Of a stretch of 64,000 nt of DNA, positions 34,940-42,900 are shown in pieces. This stretch comes from an uncultured Phycisphaerales bacterium (GTDB lineage Bacteria > Planctomycetota > Phycisphaerae > Phycisphaerales > UBA1924). The position numbers and the translations under genes were made by a program. The notes beneath the pieces were generated by a model. It had not been told where the DNA came from and did not search any database. It saw nothing but the letters and a program-made list of their open reading frames with translations. Numbering within the stretch: position 1 is the stretch's first letter; each line of letters opens with the position of its first letter. The stretch lies in assembly GCA_937995595.1 (NCBI GenBank), contig CALKJW010000010.1, positions 47,610-111,609 on the forward strand, in the 5' to 3' direction.

Positions 34940-35170
34940 TCAGTGGCGCGGGCGCGCCTCGACGGGCGGGCAGTGGTGATCGACAAACACCGCCGCGGCG
35001 TCGCGAGCATCGGTCGCGGCGCGATCGTCGAGATCGACGTGTCGGGCGGTGACCGCGCCTGCGACCAGCAGCATGAGGCGCTTGGTGAGCGTGTCGGGGT
35101 CGTCGGCCCCGGCGCGCTCGCACAGCCCGCGGAGTTCGCGCGCAAACGCGTGCCCGTGCCGCGACGGACA
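34940..35170 (-). pseudogene. TetR family regulator, C-terminal remnant
   Basis: On the minus strand, about 73 codons ending at the TGA at 34942-34940 encode HAFARELRGLCERAGADDPD, then TLTKRLMLLVAGAVTARHVD and a short tail. This closely follows the C-terminal ligand domain of TetR regulators (LxxLxxxAGAxDPxxLAxQLxLLxxGA). The DNA-binding N-terminal half is absent, and the codons upstream do not resemble a helix-turn-helix. It looks like a decayed or truncated gene rather than a full regulator. It fills most of the 419-bp gap between the PAC2 gene and pyk. Confidence 0.55.
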
Positions 35171-35222
35171 ACAACATGCAAGGCGGCAAGGATCAATCGA
35201 CACGGACAGGACGGCGAGGCTG

Positions 35223-35324
35223 ATGAAACTCGCGGGCGGGGCGGGGTTCGCGTTCTTCTTCATCAAGGGGCTGGTGTGGCTGGCGGTCTTCGCCGCCGCG
35301 GCGGTGGGGGTGGTCGTCCGGTGA
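35223..35324 (+). CDS. Small membrane protein, 33 residues
   Basis: The frame MKLAGGAGFAFFFIKGLVWL plus 13 further hydrophobic residues (35223-35324) encodes a single membrane helix, with a GAGG just before the ATG (35216-35219). It lies one base before the pyk promoter hexamer. Its composition (Phe-rich, then Ala/Val-rich) and fit to a lone transmembrane helix suggest a real microprotein, but nothing else supports function. Confidence 0.4.
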   Translation: MKLAGGAGFAFFFIKGLVWLAVFAAAAVGVVVR

Positions 35325-35330
35325 TACGCT
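35325..35330 (+). promoter_or_regulatory. Leaderless-type -10 of pyk
   Basis: TACGCT with seven bases to ATG 35338 and no ribosome binding site. Confidence 0.45.
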
Positions 35331-35337
35331 GTGGGCC

Positions 35338-36903
35338 ATGCCCAAGCGCCCCTCGCCGACGCTCTCGAAGATCGTGGCCACCATCGGTCCGGCCTCGGAT
35401 TCGCCGGAGATGGTGGAGAAACTCATCCACGCCGGCGTCGGCGTGTTCCGCGTGAACTTCTCGCACGGGTCGTTCGAGGACCACGCGCGGCGCGTCGCGA
35501 CCATCCGCGAGGTCGCACGCCGGCTGGAGCAGCCCGTGGGCATCCTCGGCGACCTGCAGGGGCCGAAGATCCGCGTCGGGAAGATCGAGGGCGACGGCGT
35601 CGAGTTGCGTACCGGGCGCGACGTGCTGCTGGCGCCCTCGGGCGCGGCGTACGCCGCCGCGGCGGCGAGCCCGCCGCGCGACGCGGACCTGCTCCCCAGC
35701 GACTACCCGCTGGCGCGGGACGTGGAACCCGGTCACCGCGTGCTGATCAACGACGGCCTGGTGCGGCTGATCGCGGTCGAGCGCGAGGCCGGCGACCCGC
35801 GCGACGCGCTGCGCTGCCGCGTGCTGGTGGGCGGGCTGGTGACAAGCCGAAAGGGCATCAACCTGCCCGACAGCGACGTGCGCGACGAGGCGATCACCGA
35901 GCAGGACTGGGCGTGCGTCGAGTGGGCGGTGGCGCACGGGCTGGACTTTGTCGCGCTGTCGTTTGTCCGTCGCGCCGAGGAGGTGCGCAAACTCAAGGCC
36001 GCGCTGGCGAACATGTGCCCGGTCGATCACGCGCTGGACCGGCGCGGGTTCGGCGCGGCGATCCCCGTGGTCGCCAAGATCGAGAAGCCGCAGGCGTTCG
36101 ACGATCTGGACGCGATTGTCGAAGCGGCCGACGCGATCATGGTCGCGCGCGGCGACCTCGGCGTCGAGATGGACATCGCCGAAGTGCCGGTCATGCAGAA
36201 GCGCCTGCTCGAGAAGTGCGACGAGTGGGGCAAGCCGTGCATCGTCGCGACGCAGATGCTCGAGTCGATGGTGACCGCCGCAACGCCCACCCGCGCCGAG
36301 GCGACCGACGTCGCCAACGCCATCCTCGACGGCGCCGACGCGGTGATGCTCAGCGCCGAGACGGCGACGGGTCGGCATCCCGCGCTGGTGGTCGAGACCA
36401 TGCGCCGTATCGTCGCCGCGGCCGAGGCGCGCATGGCCGAGCGGTGCGTCGCGCCCAGCCCCAGCGCCCGCCTGCGCGAGTCGCGCTACCGCACCGCCGC
36501 GCTGGCCCACGGCGCGTGGCACGTGGCGACCGACCTCGGCGCCCGGCTGGTGGTGTGCTGGTCGCAGCGCGGCGGCACGGCGCGCTACCTCTCGCAGACC
36601 GGCCTGCCCATCCCGGTCGTCGCCTATTCCTCCGACGAGCGCGAGGTGCGGCGCATGTCGCTGCTCCGCGGCGTCACGCCCCGCCTGATGGAACTGCCCG
36701 CCCGGCGCCCGCCGACGTTCGCGTGGTTCAACCTCGAAGTGGACATGGACCTGCTCGAACTCGGCTGGGTCGAGAAGAACGACCCGATCGTGCTCGTGGC
36801 GGGCGCGCCGCTCGGCGAGCAGGGCGCGACCAACACGCTGGCCGCGCACCGCGTGGGCGACCCGCGCTCGGGGTTCATGGGTCTGGCCGGCCTGGACGCC
36901 TGA
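35338..36903 (+). CDS. pyk: Pyruvate kinase
   Basis: This 521-residue enzyme converts phosphoenolpyruvate and ADP to pyruvate and ATP in the cytoplasm. The motifs are TIGPASDSPEMVEKLIHAGV at the N-terminus, the active-site ADAIMVARGDLGVEM and PCIVATQMLESMVTAATPTR. It is longer than the usual 470 because of insertions in the B domain (near 100-125, SGAAYAAAAASPPRDADLLP) and elsewhere. The C-terminal allosteric domain is present (LGARLVVCWSQRGGTARYLS). Confidence 0.96.
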   Translation: MPKRPSPTLSKIVATIGPASDSPEMVEKLIHAGVGVFRVNFSHGSFEDHARRVATIREVARRLEQPVGILGDLQGPKIRVGKIEGDGVELRTGRDVLLAPSGAAYAAAAASPPRDADLLPSDYPLARDVEPGHRVLINDGLVRLIAVEREAGDPRDALRCRVLVGGLVTSRKGINLPDSDVRDEAITEQDWACVEWAVAHGLDFVALSFVRRAEEVRKLKAALANMCPVDHALDRRGFGAAIPVVAKIEKPQAFDDLDAIVEAADAIMVARGDLGVEMDIAEVPVMQKRLLEKCDEWGKPCIVATQMLESMVTAATPTRAEATDVANAILDGADAVMLSAETATGRHPALVVETMRRIVAAAEARMAERCVAPSPSARLRESRYRTAALAHGAWHVATDLGARLVVCWSQRGGTARYLSQTGLPIPVVAYSSDEREVRRMSLLRGVTPRLMELPARRPPTFAWFNLEVDMDLLELGWVEKNDPIVLVAGAPLGEQGATNTLAAHRVGDPRSGFMGLAGLDA

Positions 36904-37049
36904 TTGGTGACCCCTTCTCTCAACCCCCGACGCTCAGGATCCATCGAAAGTCCGGGCGAGAGGGGGGCGGGGGGAGCGTGGCAGAGGTTCTCGGACCTTC
37001 GAGAGTTCGAAATCCATCGTGTTTCGCCGCCGCGAACCGCTCCGTCGGT

Positions 37050-37055
37050 TAGTGT
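37050..37055 (+). promoter_or_regulatory. Leaderless-type -10 of the TlpA-like gene
   Basis: TAGTGT with five bases to ATG 37061 and no ribosome binding site. The 157-bp gap upstream also holds G-rich runs and weak inverted repeats. Confidence 0.4.
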
Positions 37056-37060
37056 TGAGC

Positions 37061-38203
37061 ATGAACTCCGTAACGCTCCGTGGCCGTTTCGCGGCTGTTG
37101 TGCTCGCCGCGAGCGTGGTTGGTCCCGCGTGGTCGCAGGACGCTGTGCCCGTTCCCGCGCCGAGCCCGGCGGTCGTCCGTCGGCTGGCCGTCGGCGACGA
37201 TGCGCCGCCGCTGGTCGGCCTGTCGTGGCTCAAGGGCGAGCCGGTGCGCCGTATGGAGAACGGGCGCGTGTACGTCGTCGAGTTCTGGGCGACGTGGTGC
37301 GGCCCGTGCCGCGCGGCGATCCCGCACCTGACCAGCCTGCAGCAGGATTTCAAGGACAAGGTGACGATCATCGGCGTCAGCGCGTGGGAGCGAGCCGGAG
37401 ATCCGGGCGAGCGCGTCGCCATCGCCAGGCGTTTCGTCGACGAGCAGGGGGAGGCGATGAACTACCGCGTCGCTTCCGACGCCGACGGCGAGATGGTCCG
37501 CGCGTGGATGGAGCCGGCCGGGCGGAGGTCGATCCCCACGTCGTTCGTGGTCGATGCGCACGGGCGCATCGCGTGGATCGGCAACCCCGGACGCGGGCTG
37601 GACGACGTGCTGGAGAAGGTGCTCTCGGGCGATTTCGATGCCCGCGCGCACGCCGCGGCGGAAGCCGAGGCCGCGAAGATCAAGGCCAAGAAGGACGAGT
37701 TGTTCGCGCGCGCGGGCCTGCTGGAGAACGGCGGGAAGGAGGCCGAGGCGATCAAACTGCTCGACGAGCTGCTGCAGATCGAGGCCGATCCGTCGGCCCG
37801 GGGCATCATCCAGCGGAACCGCTTCCGCATGATGATGAAGGCCGACGCCGAGCGCGGCCGCGCGTTGGGCGACGAACTGCTGGCCGGTGAGCTGCGCGAC
37901 AACGCCTACGTGCTGTACGCGATGGCCGAGACGGTCCTCCGGAACGAGTCCGCGTCCGAGGCCGACTGCGCGCTGGCGCTGCGGCTGGCGAGGCGCGCGC
38001 ACGAGATCGGCGACCCCGCGGGGCGCGTGGTGACGCTCGACACGCTGGCGTTCGCGCTGTTCCGCACGGGCGACGTCGAAGGCGCGATCGGCCGCGCCCG
38101 GGAGGCGCTGGCCGCCCTCGCCGAGCAGAGCGGTCCGACCGACCGGGCGACGCGCGACCGCATCGCCGAGCGCCTCGAACGCTACCGCAAGTCCAAGGGT
38201 TGA
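37061..38203 (+). CDS. TlpA-like secreted thioredoxin with C-terminal helical repeats
   Basis: This 380-residue protein has a signal peptide (FAAVVLAASVVGPAWSQ). The thioredoxin domain (about 40-190) has the active site ATWCGPCRAAIPHL (CGPC, reducing type) and a cis-proline in RRSIPTSFVVD. The C-terminal half is helical with TPR-like spacing (AGLLENGGKEAEAIKLLDEL, LDTLAFALFRTGDVEGAIGR). It probably reduces disulfides outside the cytoplasm. ATG 37061 fits both the signal peptide and the -10 spacing; GTG 37019 does not. Confidence 0.88.
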   Translation: MNSVTLRGRFAAVVLAASVVGPAWSQDAVPVPAPSPAVVRRLAVGDDAPPLVGLSWLKGEPVRRMENGRVYVVEFWATWCGPCRAAIPHLTSLQQDFKDKVTIIGVSAWERAGDPGERVAIARRFVDEQGEAMNYRVASDADGEMVRAWMEPAGRRSIPTSFVVDAHGRIAWIGNPGRGLDDVLEKVLSGDFDARAHAAAEAEAAKIKAKKDELFARAGLLENGGKEAEAIKLLDELLQIEADPSARGIIQRNRFRMMMKADAERGRALGDELLAGELRDNAYVLYAMAETVLRNESASEADCALALRLARRAHEIGDPAGRVVTLDTLAFALFRTGDVEGAIGRAREALAALAEQSGPTDRATRDRIAERLERYRKSKG

Positions 38204-38218
38204 ACGTGCCCGCGCGGG

Positions 38219-38234
38219 GCCGCGCCGGCGCGGC
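38219..38234 (+). promoter_or_regulatory. Perfect 16-bp palindrome abutting the cinA -10
   Basis: GCCGCGCCGGCGCGGC reads the same on both strands and ends exactly at the TAATCT hexamer of cinA. It could be an operator blocking RNA polymerase, or a hairpin ending the upstream transcript (no T run follows). Confidence 0.4.
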
Positions 38235-38240
38235 TAATCT
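38235..38240 (+). promoter_or_regulatory. Leaderless-type -10 of cinA
   Basis: TAATCT with exactly six bases to ATG 38247. No ribosome binding site. Confidence 0.55.
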
Positions 38241-38246
38241 GCGCCA

Positions 38247-39557
38247 ATGTCCGCACTGGTTCACACGCACGCGGCGATCCTCTCCATCGGCGACGAACTG
38301 GTCCGGGGCCAGACGCTCGACACCAACTCGCGCCTGATCTCGGCACGCCTGATGGACCTTGGCATCGAGACCATCGAGCACGCGACGGTCGGCGACGATC
38401 TCGACGCGCTCGTCGGCGCGATCAGGCGGTTGTCGAGCCGCGCGCCGCTGGTTGTCGCCACCGGCGGGCTTGGCCCGACGGACGACGACCTGACGCGCGA
38501 CGCGCTGGCCGCGGTGCTCGGCGATCAACTCGTCGAGGACTCCGACGCGCTGGCGCAACTGACCGAGCGTCTGCGTTCGCGCGGGCGCGACGTCTCCGCC
38601 GCGCAGCGCATGCAGGCGCTGCGCCCCGCGACGGCGCGGTGCCTGCGCAACGACTTCGGCACCGCGCCGGGGCTGGCCGCACGCGTCCGCGTCGATGGCG
38701 GCCAGGCCGACGTCTTCTGCCTGCCCGGTCCGCCGGGCGAACTTGTGCCGATGTGGGAGCGCTCGGTCGTTCCGCTGCTGCGGCCCCAGCCGGGCCTGAC
38801 CATCCGCACGCGGTTCATCAAACTCATCGGCATCCCCGAGGCCGAGGCCGCGGCACGCGTGCCGGGCATCATGGCCCGCGACGCCAACCCGCAGGTCGGC
38901 ATCACCGCCAGCGGCGGCATTCTCACGTGGCGCATCCGCTACCGCGGCACACTTGCGCCCGACGCGGCGGAGGCGGAGGTCGAGCGCGTGGCCCGGCGGA
39001 TCACCGACGCGATGGGCGAGCACGTGTTCGCGCATGGCGAGGTCTCCCTCGCCGCGGCGGTGCTCGACACGCTCAAGGCGCGCGGGCAGATGCTCGCAAC
39101 GGTTGAGTCGTGCACGGGCGGGCTGCTCGGCGCGCAGATCACCGCGGTGCCCGGATCGTCCGCGGCGTTCGCCGGCGGGTTCGTCACCTACACCAACGCG
39201 CTCAAGCAGTCGCAGGTGGGTGTTCGAGAACAGACGCTCGCCGCGCACGGCGCGGTGAGCGCGGCGTGCGCCCGCGAGATGGCCGCGGGCGGGCTGGAGC
39301 GCTCAGGCGCAGACTGGTGTGTTTCGATCACCGGCATCGCGGGGCCCGACGGCGGATCGGCCGAGAAGCCCGTCGGCACCGTGCACGTCGGCCTCGCCCG
39401 ACGCGCGGGCGACGGCGGACCCGTCGAAGCGCGCCGGTTCCTCATCCCCGGCCGCCGCGATGATGTCCGCGAGCGGGCGGCGATGTCGGCGCTGGCGATG
39501 CTGTGGTTCGCGCTCCGCGGCGGAGACCCGCCGGCGCGCCTGCTCTGGGAACAGTGA
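38247..39557 (+). CDS. cinA: CinA, NMN deamidase / ADP-ribose pyrophosphatase family protein
   Basis: This 436-residue two-domain protein has an N-terminal MoCF-like domain (about 1-170, ATGGLGPTDDDLTRDALAAV). The C-terminal PncC-type deamidase domain (about 270-430) contains LATVESCTGGLLGAQITAVP with the catalytic serine, and CVSITGIAGPDGGSAEKPVG. CinA proteins recycle NMN and are sometimes linked to competence or DNA damage. It stands alone under its own leaderless-type promoter. Confidence 0.95.
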   Translation: MSALVHTHAAILSIGDELVRGQTLDTNSRLISARLMDLGIETIEHATVGDDLDALVGAIRRLSSRAPLVVATGGLGPTDDDLTRDALAAVLGDQLVEDSDALAQLTERLRSRGRDVSAAQRMQALRPATARCLRNDFGTAPGLAARVRVDGGQADVFCLPGPPGELVPMWERSVVPLLRPQPGLTIRTRFIKLIGIPEAEAAARVPGIMARDANPQVGITASGGILTWRIRYRGTLAPDAAEAEVERVARRITDAMGEHVFAHGEVSLAAAVLDTLKARGQMLATVESCTGGLLGAQITAVPGSSAAFAGGFVTYTNALKQSQVGVREQTLAAHGAVSAACAREMAAGGLERSGADWCVSITGIAGPDGGSAEKPVGTVHVGLARRAGDGGPVEARRFLIPGRRDDVRERAAMSALAMLWFALRGGDPPARLLWEQ

Positions 39558-39588
39558 CGTCCCTGCGCATGGGCCGCACGCCCCCCCG

Positions 39589-39594
39589 TACACT
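39589..39594 (+). promoter_or_regulatory. Candidate -10 of the esterase-DUF1080 gene
   Basis: TACACT lies 42 bp before ATG 39637, giving a leader of about 36 nt that includes an 11-G run and a CGGAG ribosome site (39626-39630). Confidence 0.4.
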
Positions 39595-39612
39595 ATCCCT
39601 CCGGGAGACATC

Positions 39613-39623
39613 GGGGGGGGGGG
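39613..39623 (+). repeat. G11 homopolymer in the leader of the esterase gene
   Basis: Eleven consecutive G bases lie 13 bp before the start codon and just before the ribosome binding site. It is the longest mononucleotide run I noticed in the window and is a candidate slippage (phase variation) or RNA G-quadruplex site. Confidence 0.7.
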
Positions 39624-39636
39624 AACGGAGCGACCC

Positions 39637-42600
39637 ATGAAGCTCGTTGGACTGTCGGTTCTGGCGGCGGCGGTGTGCGCGGCGTCGAGCGCGGCGGATG
39701 TCCGCGTGCCCGCGATCTTCGGCAACAACATGGTCCTGCAGCAGCAGACCGACACCGTGATCTGGGGCTGGGCGCGGCCCGGCGAGCGCGTGCGGATCAA
39801 GAGCTCGTGGTCCGACGCCGCCGTCGAAACCGTGACCGATGAGAAGGGAAACTTCCGCGCCAAGGTGCCGACCGGCGCCGCGGGCGGGCCGCACACGCTG
39901 AGCATCGCCGGCGACAACACGCTGACCTTCGAGAACGTTCTGCTCGGCGAGGTCTGGCTGTGCGGCGGGCAGTCGAACATGGAATGGCCGCTCGCGGCGA
40001 CCGAGAACGCCGAAGCGGCCGTCGCCGCGGCGAAGCACCCGTCCGTCCGCATGTTCACGGTCGAGAACACCATCTCGGCGCACCCGCGGCTCGATGTCAA
40101 CGGCACGTGGGCCGAGTGCACGCCGGAGGTCGCACGGAACTTCAGCGCGGTCGCGTACTACTTCGCGCTCGCGCTGCGCGAGAAACTCGGCGACGTGCCG
40201 GTCGGATTGATCGCGGCCGACTGGGGCGGCACGCCGGCCGAGTCGTGGGTGAGCGCCGACGCCCTGCGCGCCTTCGGCGAGTTCAACGATTCGCTCGACT
40301 TTCTCGCGGCGGTCGGGGCCGACCCCGGCGCACGCGAGCAGGCCGTCCGCCAGCGCCGCGGCGCGTGGTGGACGAACCTCGACCGCGTGAGCCGCGCGCC
40401 GGCGCAGTGGAACGCGCCCGGCTTCGACGACGCCGACTGGTCGCTCGCCGTGCTGCCGAGCACGTGGGGCGAACGCGGCGACGGTCTGGGTGAGTTCGAC
40501 GGCGTGGTCTACTACCGGCGCGCGGTGGACGTGCCGGCGGAACTCGCCGCGGGCGCGGCGACGCTGGAACTCGGGCCGATCGACGACTACGACGACGCGT
40601 GGGTCAACGGCGTGCACGTCGGATCGACGCACGCCGACAACCAGTGGAACGTGCCGCGGCGGTACACCGTGCCCGCGGGCACGCTCAAGCCGGGGCGGAA
40701 CGTGATCGCGGTGCGCATGCTCGACACGGCGGGCCCCGGGGGCGTCAACGGTCAGGCCGATCAGATGGTCCTGCGCAGCGCGTCCGAGGGCGGGCCGCGC
40801 GTGCCGCTGGCGGGCGAGTGGCGGATGTTCAAGGGCGCGGCGGCGTCGGCGCTCCCGCCGCGTCCGGCCGATGTGGGCATCACGCCGCACACGCCGAGCG
40901 TGCTGTTCAACGGGATGATCGCGCCGATCGCGGGCTACCCGATCCGCGGGGCGATCTGGTACCAGGGCGAGAACAACATCGGGCGGGCCGAGCAGTACAG
41001 CCGCCTGTTCCCGACGTTGATCCTCGACTGGCGCGCCCGGTGGAAGAACGCGGGCGCGTCGACGGCCTTCCCCTTCTACTTCGTGCAGATCGCGCCGTTC
41101 AACTACGGCGGCGCGCCGGGCCGGGCCGCGGCCCTGCGCGACGCGCAGCGCACGGCCATGAGCACGCCCGACACCGGCATGGTCGTGACGCTCGACGTCG
41201 GTGACCCGGCGGACATCCACCCGCGCAACAAGAAGACCGTCGGCGAACGCCTCGCCCTGTGGGCGCTGGCCGGGACCTACGGCAAGAACGTCACGCCCAG
41301 CGGCCCGCTCTTCCGCACGGTGCGCAAGGAGGGCGACAGGCTCCGCGTGGAGTTCGACCATGTGGACGGCGGCCTCGTCGCCCGCGGCGAACTCAAGGGC
41401 TTCTGGATCGCCGCGGAGGATCAGAAGTTCTTCCGGGCGCGCGCCGAGATCGACGGCGACACGGTGGTGCTGAGCCACCCGCGCGTGCCGCGCCCCGTGG
41501 CGGCGCGCTACGCGTGGGAAGACGCGCCGACGCCGACGCTGTTCAACGCGGCCGGCCTGCCCGCGTCGAGTTTCCGCAGCGAGTTCTGGGACGAGTCGCT
41601 CCCTCCGCCGAGCAACGACGAGGACATGCAGGGCTACCGCACGCGCGAGGAGGGCTTCGTCGACCTGTTCAACGGGCGCGACCTGTCGGGGTGGGTCAAC
41701 GTCAACTGCGCGCCGAGCACATGGACCATCGGCAGCGACGATCTGGGCGAGCCGGTGATCGCCTGTTCCGGCTTCCCCACCGGCGTGCTGCGCACCGAGC
41801 GCATGTACGAGAACTTCGTGCTCGAACTGGAGTACCGGCACCTCAAGGCGGGCGGCAACGCGGGGCTGTTTGTCTGGAGCGACGCGCTCACCGCGCGCGG
41901 CCAGCCGTTCACGCGGAGCGTCGAGGTGCAGGTGATGGACGGCCTCGAGGGTGAGTGGTACACCAGCGACGGCGACATCTTCCCGATCCACGGCGCGCAG
42001 ATGACGCCCGAGAACGGCCGCGGCGGCGACCGGGCCTTCCCCACCGAGAAGCGCGCCAACCGCGCGCCGCTGTGGAACCACTACCGCGTGACGTGCAACA
42101 ACGGCGAGATCAGCCTCGCGGTCAACGGCAAGGTGGTGACGCGCGGGCGCGACGTCTCGCCGCGGAAGGGCTACATCTGCCTCGAATCCGAGGGCTCGCC
42201 GGTCCAGTTCCGCAGGATCCGCATCAGGGAACTGCCGCCGTCGGGTTCGCTTGCGCCCGCACACGTCGCGCGGGAGGACGAGGGCTTCGTGTCGCTCTAC
42301 AACGGCGTGGACCTCTCGGGCTGGAAGGCCGGGCCCGAGCACCAGGGGCACTGGACGGCACGTGACTGGACGCTGAACTTCGACGGGCGCGGCGAGGCGG
42401 ACCTGTGGAGCGAGAAGTCGTTCCGCGACTTCGTGCTCATCTGCGACTGGCGGTGGAGCGGCGAAGCGAAGGACGCCGACCTGCCCGTCGTGCTTCCCAG
42501 CGGCGACTACGCGCGCGACGAGAACGGAAAACAGAAAACACAGCGGGTGAAGGAAGCCGGCGACAGCGGCATCTATCTCCGCGGCAGCAGCAAGAGCCAG

Positions 42601-42900
42601 GTGAACATGTGGTGCTGGCCCATCGGTTCGGGCGAGGTGTACGGCTACCGCACCGACCCGAAGATGCCGCCCGAGGTCCGCGCGGGCGTGACGCCGCGCG
42701 AGGCGGCCGACGCTCCCATCGGCCGGTGGAACCGGTTCGAGATCACGATGAAGGGCGACCGCCTGACGGTCGTGCTCAACGGCAGGACGGTGATCGAGAA
42801 CGCGCACCTGCCGGGCGTGGCGCGCGAGGGCCCGATCGCGCTGCAGGCCCACGGCAGCCCCGTGCAGTTCGCCAACATCTACATCCGGGAGTTGGAGTGA
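39637..42900 (+). CDS. Sialate O-acetylesterase fused to two DUF1080 (3-keto-disaccharide hydrolase-type) domains
   Basis: This 1087-residue secreted enzyme starts with the signal LVGLSVLAAAVCAASSAADV. The sialate O-acetylesterase part (about 20-650) has the catalytic serine motif GGQSNMEWPL, an inserted jelly-roll (about 255-385), RGAIWYQGENN, and the Asp-His pair in DPADIHPRNKKTVGERLALW. Two DUF1080 domains follow, each opened by a near-identical motif: GFVDLFNGRDLSGW (about 670) and GFVSLYNGVDLSGW (about 883). DUF1080 proteins act on 3-keto-sugars or bind glycans. It is coupled to the fucosidase by a 1-bp overlap. The pairing suggests removal of acetyl groups and keto-sugar cleavage in one polypeptide. 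Confidence 0.9.
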   Translation: MKLVGLSVLAAAVCAASSAADVRVPAIFGNNMVLQQQTDTVIWGWARPGERVRIKSSWSDAAVETVTDEKGNFRAKVPTGAAGGPHTLSIAGDNTLTFENVLLGEVWLCGGQSNMEWPLAATENAEAAVAAAKHPSVRMFTVENTISAHPRLDVNGTWAECTPEVARNFSAVAYYFALALREKLGDVPVGLIAADWGGTPAESWVSADALRAFGEFNDSLDFLAAVGADPGAREQAVRQRRGAWWTNLDRVSRAPAQWNAPGFDDADWSLAVLPSTWGERGDGLGEFDGVVYYRRAVDVPAELAAGAATLELGPIDDYDDAWVNGVHVGSTHADNQWNVPRRYTVPAGTLKPGRNVIAVRMLDTAGPGGVNGQADQMVLRSASEGGPRVPLAGEWRMFKGAAASALPPRPADVGITPHTPSVLFNGMIAPIAGYPIRGAIWYQGENNIGRAEQYSRLFPTLILDWRARWKNAGASTAFPFYFVQIAPFNYGGAPGRAAALRDAQRTAMSTPDTGMVVTLDVGDPADIHPRNKKTVGERLALWALAGTYGKNVTPSGPLFRTVRKEGDRLRVEFDHVDGGLVARGELKGFWIAAEDQKFFRARAEIDGDTVVLSHPRVPRPVAARYAWEDAPTPTLFNAAGLPASSFRSEFWDESLPPPSNDEDMQGYRTREEGFVDLFNGRDLSGWVNVNCAPSTWTIGSDDLGEPVIACSGFPTGVLRTERMYENFVLELEYRHLKAGGNAGLFVWSDALTARGQPFTRSVEVQVMDGLEGEWYTSDGDIFPIHGAQMTPENGRGGDRAFPTEKRANRAPLWNHYRVTCNNGEISLAVNGKVVTRGRDVSPRKGYICLESEGSPVQFRRIRIRELPPSGSLAPAHVAREDEGFVSLYNGVDLSGWKAGPEHQGHWTARDWTLNFDGRGEADLWSEKSFRDFVLICDWRWSGEAKDADLPVVLPSGDYARDENGKQKTQRVKEAGDSGIYLRGSSKSQVNMWCWPIGSGEVYGYRTDPKMPPEVRAGVTPREAADAPIGRWNRFEITMKGDRLTVVLNGRTVIENAHLPGVAREGPIALQAHGSPVQFANIYIRELE

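Noticed and set aside
34943..35455. 170-codon plus-strand frame across the gap and the start of pyk
   Set aside because: It runs out of frame through pyk and shows no domain; the minus-strand TetR remnant explains the coding-like look of the gap.
39442..42852. Long minus-strand frame opposite the esterase-DUF1080 gene
   Set aside because: Arg/His/Ala-rich shadow with no domain; the plus-strand protein has intact catalytic motifs.
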